Position numbers and translations under genes: made by a program. A DNA stretch of 64,000 nucleotides from positions 1,367,251-1,431,250 of the forward strand of contig NZ_CM009578.1 of NCBI RefSeq assembly GCF_002993885.1, in the 5' to 3' direction. How positions within the stretch are numbered: position 1 is the stretch's first letter; each line of letters begins with the position of its first letter. The notes below the pieces were generated by a model. The model made no database searches and had not been told where the DNA came from. It saw nothing but the letters and a program-made list of their open reading frames with translations. This DNA is from Sphingopyxis lindanitolerans (lineage in GTDB: Bacteria > Pseudomonadota > Alphaproteobacteria > Sphingomonadales > Sphingomonadaceae). Below are positions 26,438 to 33,974 of this stretch, piece after piece.

Positions 26438-27450
26438 AGCATATCCGTTTCGGTGGTGAAGGGGCAGCCCCAGAGGCCGGGGGCGGGCGGATCGATCCAG
26501 CCGCCGCGATAGGTCAGCGCCGGCACGCGGTCGCAGCCCATCAGCAAGGGCGCATCGAGATCGACGAAGCGGCAGGCAGGGGCGATCAGCATCGCGGGCG
26601 CCATCGCCAGCGAGGTGCCGAGCATGCAGCCGACCATCGTGTCCAGCCCGGCCGCCTGCGCGGCATGGAGCAGGCGGACGGCCTCGGTCAGCCCCCCGGT
26701 CTTGTCGAGCTTGATGTTGATCACGTCATAGAGGCTCGCGAGCTCGGCGATATCGGCCGCGACGTGGCAGGATTCGTCGGCGCCGATCGGCAACGGACGA
26801 TCGCAATCGGCGAGCAGGGCATCCATCCCGGCCCGGAACGGTTGCTCGACCATCTCGATCCCGGCCGCCGCCATCGCGGGCATGTGGCGGGCGAAATCGG
26901 TGGGCGACCAGCCTTCGTTGATGTCGGCGATCAGTCGCTTGTCGGGCACCGCGGCGCGGATCGCGGCGATGCGGGCGCTGTCGTCGGCGCCGCCCAGCTT
27001 CAGCTTCAACAGGGCGTGATCAGTCGCCGCCTGCGCCGCCGCCGCCATCGCTTGCGGCGTGTCTATGCTGATCGTGAACACCGTCTCCACCCGCTCGGGC
27101 CGAGGCAGGTCGAGCAGCGCCCAGACCGGCGTATCGTCTTGCCGCGCGCGCAGATCCCAGACCGCGCAGTCGACGGCGTTGCGTGCGGCGCCGGGCGGGA
27201 ATGCGTCGTGGATGTCAGCCCAGGCGGCCCCGGCGCGCAAGGCGCCAAGCATCGTGTCCACCTGCGCCAGGACGCCGTCGGGGGTCTCGCCATAATGGCC
27301 GACCGGGCACGATTCGCCCCGCCCCCGGTGGCGGCCGTCGTCGAGCGTCACCAGCACCACCGCGACATCGTCGAACCGCTCGCGCGAGATGGTGAACGGG
27401 GTCGCCAGCGCCCAGCGCTCGATCACCGCATTGGCGCGCAGGCCGGTCAT
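26434..27450 (-). CDS. dgcA: enolase-superfamily epimerase, N-acetyl-D-glutamate racemase DgcA type
   Basis: A 338-residue member of the muconate-lactonizing/dipeptide-epimerase subgroup. Catalytic lysines are Lys149/Lys151 (LKLKL) and Lys247 (INIKLDK), and the metal ligands are Asp176, Glu202 (VEQPF) and Asp225 (GADES). Close relatives are L-Ala-D/L-Glu epimerases of muropeptide recycling, and DgcA interconverts N-acetyl-D- and L-glutamate. Its partner DUF1611 gene favours the DgcA role. The ATG at 27450 overlaps the permease stop by four bases; the frame is open further upstream, but that reads inside the permease gene. Confidence 0.78.
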   Translation of the reverse strand: MTGLRANAVIERWALATPFTISRERFDDVAVVLVTLDDGRHRGRGESCPVGHYGETPDGVLAQVDTMLGALRAGAAWADIHDAFPPGAARNAVDCAVWDLRARQDDTPVWALLDLPRPERVETVFTISIDTPQAMAAAAQAATDHALLKLKLGGADDSARIAAIRAAVPDKRLIADINEGWSPTDFARHMPAMAAAGIEMVEQPFRAGMDALLADCDRPLPIGADESCHVAADIAELASLYDVINIKLDKTGGLTEAVRLLHAAQAAGLDTMVGCMLGTSLAMAPAMLIAPACRFVDLDAPLLMGCDRVPALTYRGGWIDPPAPGLWGCPFTTETDML

Positions 27451-28976
27451 TGGGCGCCCGGCCCAAGGCCCTGGCCCAGCCGCGAATGCCTGCGGCCATA
27501 CAGCATATAGATCGCCGCCCCCGCCAGCGCATGACCGCCCAGCAGCATCGCCGGAACCGGGTTGCCCGCCCCGATCTTTTGCACGACGTCGAACAGCAAT
27601 GGCCCCGCCATCGCGCTGCACAAGAGGATGCCGGCGAGCGGGGTGACGCCGATCCAGATGCCGCGCACCCGGAACCCGCCCAGCGGCACACGGAATGGCC
27701 GTTCGATCTCGGGATGGAGATTGCGCAGCCAGATCACCGTGAAGCAGATGATCGCAAAGGAGATCGCAGTGCCCAGGCTGACCAGATCGCCGAGCAGGGT
27801 GATTGGCAGGAAGGCGGCGGCGATCGCCATTCCCAGCCCCAGCGCGATCGTCCCGCCCCACGGCGTGCAGTATTTTGGATGCAGGCGCGCGAACAGCGGC
27901 GGCATCAACCCGTCGCGCGACATGGCAAAGAACACCCGCGACTGGCCGTAGGACAGCACGAGCAGCACCGAGGTCAGCCCGATCACCGCGCCCAGCTTGA
28001 TGACCAGCGCGAACCAGGGCTTGTGCATCGCCTCGACCGCGACCCCCAGCGGATCGGGAACGCCGAGTTCGCGGAACGGCACCACCCCGGTCAGCACCGC
28101 GGCGACGCTGATGTAAAGCAAGGTGCAGATGGTCAGCGCGCCGAGGATGCCGATCGGCAGGTCGCGCTGCGGGTTGCGCGCCTCGGCCCCGGCGGTCGAG
28201 ACGGTCTCGAATCCGATATAGGCGAAAAAGATCACCGACGCCGCGCGGAACACCCCGGGCCAGCCATAGCTGAAACCGCCCTCATTGGCCGGGATGAACG
28301 GCACCCAGTTGGCGGGGTCGATCGCGCCGACCCCGATCGCGACGAAGGCGACCAATATGCCCGCCTTGATCGTCACGATGACGCTGTTCACCGCCGCCGA
28401 TTGCGACACGCCGAACAACAGCGGGACCGTCACCAGCAGGATGATCGCGGCGGCGACCAGATTGACCGACCCGTCGATCGAGACATGGCCGGTTCCGGCG
28501 TCGGCGACATGGATCAGCGGGGTCGTCAGCACGGCGGGGATGTGGATGCCGAAATCGCCGAACAGGCTGGTGAAATAGCCCGAAAAGCCGACCGCGACGG
28601 TCGCCCCGGCAACGCCATATTCAAGCACGATCAGCCACCCCATCGTCCACGCCGCCACTTCGCCCAGCGTTGCATAGGCATAGGTGTAGGACGATCCCGA
28701 CACCGGCATCGTCGACGCCAGTTCGGCATAGCAGAGCGCGGCGAAAGCGCAGGCGAAGCCGGCGATGACGAAGGAGATCAGCACCGCCGGCCCTGCGAAG
28801 GTGGCCGCCGCGGTTCCGGTCATCACATAGATGCCCGCGCCGATCGTCGACCCGACGCCGAGGAACATCAGGTCGATCGGGCCGAGCGATCGTTTCAGTC
28901 CATGATCGACCGATTCGATGCGGACCTGATCGACGCTCTTGCGAACGAACAGGCCATTTTTTCTGTCGCATGTCAT
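27447..28976 (-). CDS. amino-acid permease, APC superfamily (CAT type)
   Basis: A 509-residue permease with about 12-14 membrane helices. The first helix shows FLGVGSTIGAGIYVMTGTAA, the GxG unwound motif of cationic amino-acid transporter (CAT)-like proteins. FFAYIGFETVSTAGAEARNP near residue 255 is the conserved helix 6-7 region. It leads the minus-strand operon permease-dgcA-dgcN, so D-glutamate or an N-acetyl/dipeptide form may be its cargo. Fixed by overlap at its 3' end. The start at 28976 is the only suitable ATG before the conserved part. Confidence 0.86.
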   Translation of the reverse strand: MTCDRKNGLFVRKSVDQVRIESVDHGLKRSLGPIDLMFLGVGSTIGAGIYVMTGTAAATFAGPAVLISFVIAGFACAFAALCYAELASTMPVSGSSYTYAYATLGEVAAWTMGWLIVLEYGVAGATVAVGFSGYFTSLFGDFGIHIPAVLTTPLIHVADAGTGHVSIDGSVNLVAAAIILLVTVPLLFGVSQSAAVNSVIVTIKAGILVAFVAIGVGAIDPANWVPFIPANEGGFSYGWPGVFRAASVIFFAYIGFETVSTAGAEARNPQRDLPIGILGALTICTLLYISVAAVLTGVVPFRELGVPDPLGVAVEAMHKPWFALVIKLGAVIGLTSVLLVLSYGQSRVFFAMSRDGLMPPLFARLHPKYCTPWGGTIALGLGMAIAAAFLPITLLGDLVSLGTAISFAIICFTVIWLRNLHPEIERPFRVPLGGFRVRGIWIGVTPLAGILLCSAMAGPLLFDVVQKIGAGNPVPAMLLGGHALAGAAIYMLYGRRHSRLGQGLGPGAQ

Positions 28977-29091
28977 GGTCCGGCTCCCTTGTCCCGATTA
29001 TGGCGGGGCGGACGGAAGCGCGCCTTTCCTATCGGGATCAAACCCGACTGGGATCGGGCCAGACTTGTTCCAAAACCGGCGAATTCCCGCC

Positions 29092-29156
29092 CTTTCAAAA
29101 ATGATGGAAATCTTTCAAAATATCATCATTGACGAATTTTGAAGAAATTATATAGT
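29092..29156 (+). promoter_or_regulatory. promoter and operator-like repeats of the TonB receptor gene
   Basis: TTGACG (29129) and TATAGT (29151) are 16 bp apart. Two exact CTTTCAAAA copies start at 29092 and 29112, one 20-bp period (two helical turns) apart. A perfect 8-bp dyad TTCAAAAT/ATTTTGAA (29114-29121 and 29136-29143) brackets the -35 box. A repressor or activator bound here could control the receptor. The AraC-type gene downstream or the RpiR gene are candidates. Confidence 0.55.
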
Positions 29157-29236
29157 CAGCGTGAAGCCGGGGAGAGGGCAGCGACCGCACAGGATAAAGC
29201 GCGGCGATGTCCCCGAGCGTTTCGGGAGGCAAAAGG

Positions 29237-31495
29237 ATGGCTGGCAACATGAACAGGACCGCAACGATCAGATTGGCCGCGATGGCCGGCGTGGGCATGC
29301 TCGCCCTCGCGCTGCCGCAGGGCGCGTTCGCGCAGGAGGCGAAACCCGCCGCGGACCGTGACGACAACACCATCATCGTCACCGCCAACAAACGCGCCGA
29401 GGCGCTGACCTCGGTCGCGATGGCGATCAGCGTCGAGACCGGCGAAAAGCTCGACCGCCAGAACGCCAACGGCCTGATGGACTATCTGGGCAATATGCCG
29501 AACGTGTCCATGCAGACCTTCGGCTCGCCGGGTCTGGCCAAGGTCGTTATTCGCGGCATCAACAGCGTCACCTTCAACGCCACCACCGGCACCTATATCG
29601 ACGATGTGCCGTTCGGATCGTCGACGCTGTTCGCCGGGGGCGCGCTGCTCACCCCCGATCTCGATCCCAGCATCCTCGAGCGGGTCGAGGTGCTGAAGGG
29701 GCCGCAAGGCACGCTCTATGGCGCCAGCGCCCCCGGCGGGGTGCTGAAATTCGTCACCAAGGCACCCGACACGCGCGAATTTTCGTTCGGCGCGAAACAG
29801 GAATTATCGTCGGTCCGTCATGGCGAGGCCGGCTTTTCGCTGCGCGCCAACGTCAACCTCCCGATCGCGGCGGATCGGCTCGCGCTTCGCGTCAGCGGCT
29901 TCTACCGCCGCGATCCGGGCTATCTGGACAATGGGTTCGACGGCGAAAAGGACGTCAACCGCGTGGTGTCGAGGGGTATCAACGCATCCTTGCTGTGGAC
30001 ACCCACCGACGCGCTCTCGATCCGGCTGGGCGCCATCTATCAACAGCTGAACAGCCACGGCATCAACGGCGTTGCCGTGGACCAGGCGGCGTTCTTTGGT
30101 TTCATCCCCGATGAACCGCGCGCCATCATCCCGACCTATGGCCGCTACGACAGCGAATTCACCACGCCCGAATGGAACCACACCAACACCCGCGTCGCGT
30201 CGGCGACGATCACCTATGATCTCGGCTCGGATATCTCGCTGGTCTCGGCGACCAGCTATTCGCAAGCGCGCAACCGCAAGCGCGCGGACTATACGCCGGA
30301 TTATGTCGACCTGGTGCCCGCCGGGGACCGCGTGCAATTTCTCTACGGTCTCGAAACCAAGAAACTGACGCAGGAACTGCGCCTTTCGTCGACCGGGGAC
30401 GGGCCGCTGCAATGGCTGGTGGGTGGTTTCTACACCAAGGAGAAATCGGACTTCATTTCGATCTTTCAGCCGATCCTGCCCAGCGACGCCTTCGATACCT
30501 CGACGGTGCGCGTCTATGACGGGCATGAATTCACCAAATATCGCGAATATGCCCTTTTCGGCAATCTCACTTACTATCTGACCCCCAAGCTCGATGCGAC
30601 GGTCGGGCTGCGTTACGCGCACAACAAGACCAGCCTGCGCGGCCGCGACCTGGGTCTGATCGGCAATCCCGACGATCCGACGGTGCCGCTCGCCTATGCG
30701 CTGCCGACATCGAGCGAAGGCGTCGTCAGCTATCTCGCCAACCTGCGCTGGCAACCCAGTGACAAGCTGATGTTCTATGCGCGCGCCGCCAGCGGCTATC
30801 GCCCGGGCGGCCCGCGGACCTTGCCGGAGGGCGTTCCGACGCCTCCCGGCTTCACCGACCAGTTCGGATCGGAAACGCTATGGAACTACGAGGTCGGCGC
30901 GCGCGCCAGCTTGCTGGACAAGCGCCTGACGCTCAGCGGCGCGCTTTATTATATCGACTGGACCAATATCCAGGGCTTCGTCGCCTTTGGCGCGTTCGGG
31001 GCCTTCGGCAACGCCGGTGACGCCGAGAGCAAGGGGTTCGAACTCGAAGTGACCGCACGGCCGATCGACGGCCTGTCGATTTCGGGCGGCGTTGGCTATT
31101 CCGATGCGACGCTGACCCGTTCGGACCCGACATTCGGCGGCACGGTGGGCGGCGCGTTGCCCTTTGCGCCGAAATGGACGTTCAGCGCCAACCCCGAATA
31201 TGAATGGAGCGTAGGCGGCGACTGGCGCGCCTTTGTCGGCGGCAACATCCAATATCAGTCGCAGCGCTGGTCGAACATCGAAGGCGTGTTCCTGTCGGTT
31301 CCGCTGGAGGCGTATGAAACGGTCGATGTCCATCTGGGCCTGCGGTCGGAGAAGTTCGACATCACGCTGTTCGCGAAGAATATCTTCGATGTCTATGCGG
31401 GCATCGCGGACAACAGCACGATGTTCTTCGCACCCGCCAAATTGGGGATCAACACCCCGCGCACGATCGGCATCAGCTTCAGCCAGAATTTCTGA
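29237..31495 (+). CDS. TonB-dependent outer-membrane receptor
   Basis: A 752-residue receptor. A signal peptide (to about GAFAQ) is followed by a TonB-box-like DDNTIIVTANKR, a plug domain (VVIRGIN, VEVLKGPQGTLYGASAPGG) and a beta-barrel ending in the terminal phenylalanine of GISFSQNF. The start at 29237 follows GGGAGG at 29224; ATGs at 29207 and 29249 are alternatives. The size and plug type fit the large sphingomonad receptor families that take up oligopeptides, sugars or siderophores. No FecA-type N-terminal signalling domain is seen. Placement beside amino-acid genes suggests a peptide or amino-acid conjugate as ligand. Confidence 0.9.
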   Translation: MAGNMNRTATIRLAAMAGVGMLALALPQGAFAQEAKPAADRDDNTIIVTANKRAEALTSVAMAISVETGEKLDRQNANGLMDYLGNMPNVSMQTFGSPGLAKVVIRGINSVTFNATTGTYIDDVPFGSSTLFAGGALLTPDLDPSILERVEVLKGPQGTLYGASAPGGVLKFVTKAPDTREFSFGAKQELSSVRHGEAGFSLRANVNLPIAADRLALRVSGFYRRDPGYLDNGFDGEKDVNRVVSRGINASLLWTPTDALSIRLGAIYQQLNSHGINGVAVDQAAFFGFIPDEPRAIIPTYGRYDSEFTTPEWNHTNTRVASATITYDLGSDISLVSATSYSQARNRKRADYTPDYVDLVPAGDRVQFLYGLETKKLTQELRLSSTGDGPLQWLVGGFYTKEKSDFISIFQPILPSDAFDTSTVRVYDGHEFTKYREYALFGNLTYYLTPKLDATVGLRYAHNKTSLRGRDLGLIGNPDDPTVPLAYALPTSSEGVVSYLANLRWQPSDKLMFYARAASGYRPGGPRTLPEGVPTPPGFTDQFGSETLWNYEVGARASLLDKRLTLSGALYYIDWTNIQGFVAFGAFGAFGNAGDAESKGFELEVTARPIDGLSISGGVGYSDATLTRSDPTFGGTVGGALPFAPKWTFSANPEYEWSVGGDWRAFVGGNIQYQSQRWSNIEGVFLSVPLEAYETVDVHLGLRSEKFDITLFAKNIFDVYAGIADNSTMFFAPAKLGINTPRTIGISFSQNF

Positions 31496-31530
31496 CCAGC
31501 GGGCGCCGACCAGGCGGGAAGGAAGGTCGA

Positions 31531-32286
31531 ATGTTCCAGCGCCGTTGCAGCCTGCCCGGCCCCGACAATTTGTTTCCGCGCAGCGACCGGCGCGGGGGCG
31601 AAGGGCGAATCCTGTTCACCCTGTCGGGGATCGTCGTGGTCAGCGTCGACAATGGCAGTTGGGTGCTGCCGCCGCAGCGCGCGCTGTGGGTGCCCGCCGA
31701 CGTCGATTACAGCAGCTTCGCCCGCAAGTCGGGCGCGCTGCGCAGCTTTGCGCTGGCCGGGACCGATACCATGGCGGTGCCGGACGCGGTGCGCCTGCTG
31801 AACCTTTCCCCATTTTTCCGCGAATTGCTGATCGAGGCGTCGCGCAGCGAGGATCTGGCCGGGCAGACGGTACGGAGCACCTGCCTGAAGTCCTTGATCC
31901 TCAGCGAATTCGAGGGGAAGCTGCATCCGGCGGGCCGGATGGTCGCGCCCAGCGATAGCCGCCTGCTCAACATCTGCCAGGCGATCCTCGCCGACCCCTC
32001 GGACAATCGCACCATTGATGAATGGGCGCACACCGTGGGCATGAGCCGGCGCGCGCTGACGCGCAATTTCCGCCAGCAGACCGGGCTGAGCCTGGCGGTC
32101 TGGCGGCAGCAGGCGCGACTCGAGGAAGCGACGGCGCGGCTGCGGATGGGCGAATCGGTGACGCGCGTCGCCTATGAGGTCGGCTATGAAAGCATCGCGA
32201 CCTTCAGCATGATCTTTCGCCAGAATTTCGGCATGTCGCCGTCGCGCTACGCCCGTTCGGACGCGGCGGTCGGCCTGCATGGCTAG
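31531..32286 (+). CDS. AraC family transcriptional regulator
   Basis: A 251-residue regulator. The N-terminal half is cupin-like (GRILFTLSGIVVVSVDNGSW, PQRALWVPADV), and the C-terminal 100 residues carry two HTH units: TIDEWAHTVGMSRRALTRNF near residue 165 and VTRVAYEVGYESIATFSMIF near 212. This is the size and layout of the AraC/RhaS subgroup that senses small ligands through the cupin. It follows the TonB receptor by 35 bp and overlaps the lipoprotein amidohydrolase by 8 bp, so it may control this receptor-hydrolase set. Confidence 0.87.
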   Translation: MFQRRCSLPGPDNLFPRSDRRGGEGRILFTLSGIVVVSVDNGSWVLPPQRALWVPADVDYSSFARKSGALRSFALAGTDTMAVPDAVRLLNLSPFFRELLIEASRSEDLAGQTVRSTCLKSLILSEFEGKLHPAGRMVAPSDSRLLNICQAILADPSDNRTIDEWAHTVGMSRRALTRNFRQQTGLSLAVWRQQARLEEATARLRMGESVTRVAYEVGYESIATFSMIFRQNFGMSPSRYARSDAAVGLHG

Positions 32287-33970
32287 CCACGCGCGCCGGT
32301 TGATCCCGGCGTTGGTCGCGATGTTGCTGGCCGGGTGCGTAACGCGGCCTTCCTTCGATGTGGTGATCCGGCACGGGACGATCTACGACGGATCGGGCGC
32401 CGCGCCTGTCGTCGGCGACGTCGCCATTCGGGGCGGCCGCATCGCCTATGTCGGCGCGCATGCGCCGGGCACCGCGCGGCGGACGATCGACGCGACGGGC
32501 AAGGCGGTGGCGCCGGGCTTCATCAACATGCTGAGCTGGGCAACCGAATCGCTGCTGGTCGACGGGCGAGGCCTGAGCGACCTGCGCCAGGGCGTGACGC
32601 TGGAGGTGATGGGCGAAGGCAGCTCGATGGGACCACTGACCCCGATGATGGCGAAGGCGCTGGTCGCCCAGCAGGAGGAGGGCATCCGCTACCCGGTGCG
32701 CTGGACCACATTGGGCGGATATCTCGATCATGTCGCGGCAAAGGGGATCGCGCCCAATATCGCCTCCTTCGTCGGCGCCGCGACGGCGCGCGAGATGGTG
32801 CTGGGCGAAGCCGCCGTCGATCCCGATCCGGCGCAGCTTGACGCGATGCGCGGCGTCGTCCGGCAGGCGATGGACGAAGGCGCGATGGGGGTCGCCTCGG
32901 CGCTGATCTATCCCCCCGGCGCCTTTGCCAAGACCCCCGAACTGACGGCGCTCGCCGAGGCGGCGGCACGTTGCGGCGGTATCTACGCAACCCATCTGCG
33001 CAGCGAGGGCGACCGTTTCCTCGAAAGCGTCGATGAAGCGATCGCGATCGGGCGCGCCGCCGATGTTCCCGTCCATTTCTATCATCTGAAGGTCGGCGGG
33101 CGCGACAATTGGCCGAAGATGGCGACCGCGATCGCGCGGATCGAGGCGGCGCGCGTTGCGGGGCTTCGGGTGAGCGCCGATGTCTATCCCTATATCGCCT
33201 CGGGAACCGGGCTCGACGCATCGATGCCGCCCTGGCTGTTCGACGGCGGCATCGACGCCGCGATCGCGCGGCTGAACGATCCCGCCACGCGCCGCCGCGT
33301 CATCGCCGAAATGCAGGGCAAGGGGGACTGGGAAAATGTGCTGCGCATGGCCGGCCCCGACAAGGCGGTTATCGCCGGCGTCCGCACCATCGCGCTCCAG
33401 CCGCTGGTCGGCCGGACCCTGGCCGATATCGCGCGCGAGCGCGGGGTGTCGCCCGAGGAAGCGGCGATCGAGCTCGTCGTCGCCGACCACGGCCGGGTCG
33501 ACACCATCTATGAGACGATGAGCGAGGACAATCTGCGCGCCGCGATCGCCTGGCCGTTCACCGCGATCGGATCCGACGCACCCGCGATCGCGACCGAGGG
33601 CGCGTTCCTGGGCAGCCGGGTCCATCCGCGCACCTATGGCAGCTTCGCGCGCGTGCTGGGGCGCTACACCCGCGACGAGAAACGGCTGTCGCTGGCCGAG
33701 GTGGTGCGGCGGATGAGCGGCCTGCCCGCGTCGATCCTCGGACTTGCCGATCGCGGCCTGCTGCGCACCGGCTATCATGCCGACATCGTCCTGTTCGATC
33801 CGCGGGCGATTGCCGATCATGCCAGCTTCGCCGACCCGCATCATTATGCGACCGGAGTATCCGACGTGTTCGTCAACGGCATCGCGGCGCTCGCGGACGG
33901 AAAGCCCACCGGCGCGGCGTCGGGCCGCGTGGTGCGCGGGCGCGGGTGGAAGGCATGCCCCGCGCGTTGA
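32279..33970 (+). CDS. lipoprotein amidohydrolase, N-acyl-D-amino-acid deacylase family
   Basis: A 563-residue protein with a lipobox (MLLAGC, Cys20), so it should be anchored in the outer or inner membrane facing the periplasm. The body matches the D-aminoacylase family: VIRHGTIYDGSG, ATHLRSEG, FYHLKVGG, SADVYPYIASGTG and IGSDAPA. The usual PGFIDxHxH metal motif reads PGFINMLSW (79-87), so both HxH histidines are missing. That replacement may define a subfamily; activity as a deacylase is uncertain. It starts inside the AraC gene. The frame is intact with no sign of decay. Confidence 0.8.
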   Translation: MASHARRLIPALVAMLLAGCVTRPSFDVVIRHGTIYDGSGAAPVVGDVAIRGGRIAYVGAHAPGTARRTIDATGKAVAPGFINMLSWATESLLVDGRGLSDLRQGVTLEVMGEGSSMGPLTPMMAKALVAQQEEGIRYPVRWTTLGGYLDHVAAKGIAPNIASFVGAATAREMVLGEAAVDPDPAQLDAMRGVVRQAMDEGAMGVASALIYPPGAFAKTPELTALAEAAARCGGIYATHLRSEGDRFLESVDEAIAIGRAADVPVHFYHLKVGGRDNWPKMATAIARIEAARVAGLRVSADVYPYIASGTGLDASMPPWLFDGGIDAAIARLNDPATRRRVIAEMQGKGDWENVLRMAGPDKAVIAGVRTIALQPLVGRTLADIARERGVSPEEAAIELVVADHGRVDTIYETMSEDNLRAAIAWPFTAIGSDAPAIATEGAFLGSRVHPRTYGSFARVLGRYTRDEKRLSLAEVVRRMSGLPASILGLADRGLLRTGYHADIVLFDPRAIADHASFADPHHYATGVSDVFVNGIAALADGKPTGAASGRVVRGRGWKACPAR

Positions 33971-33974
33971 TCGC

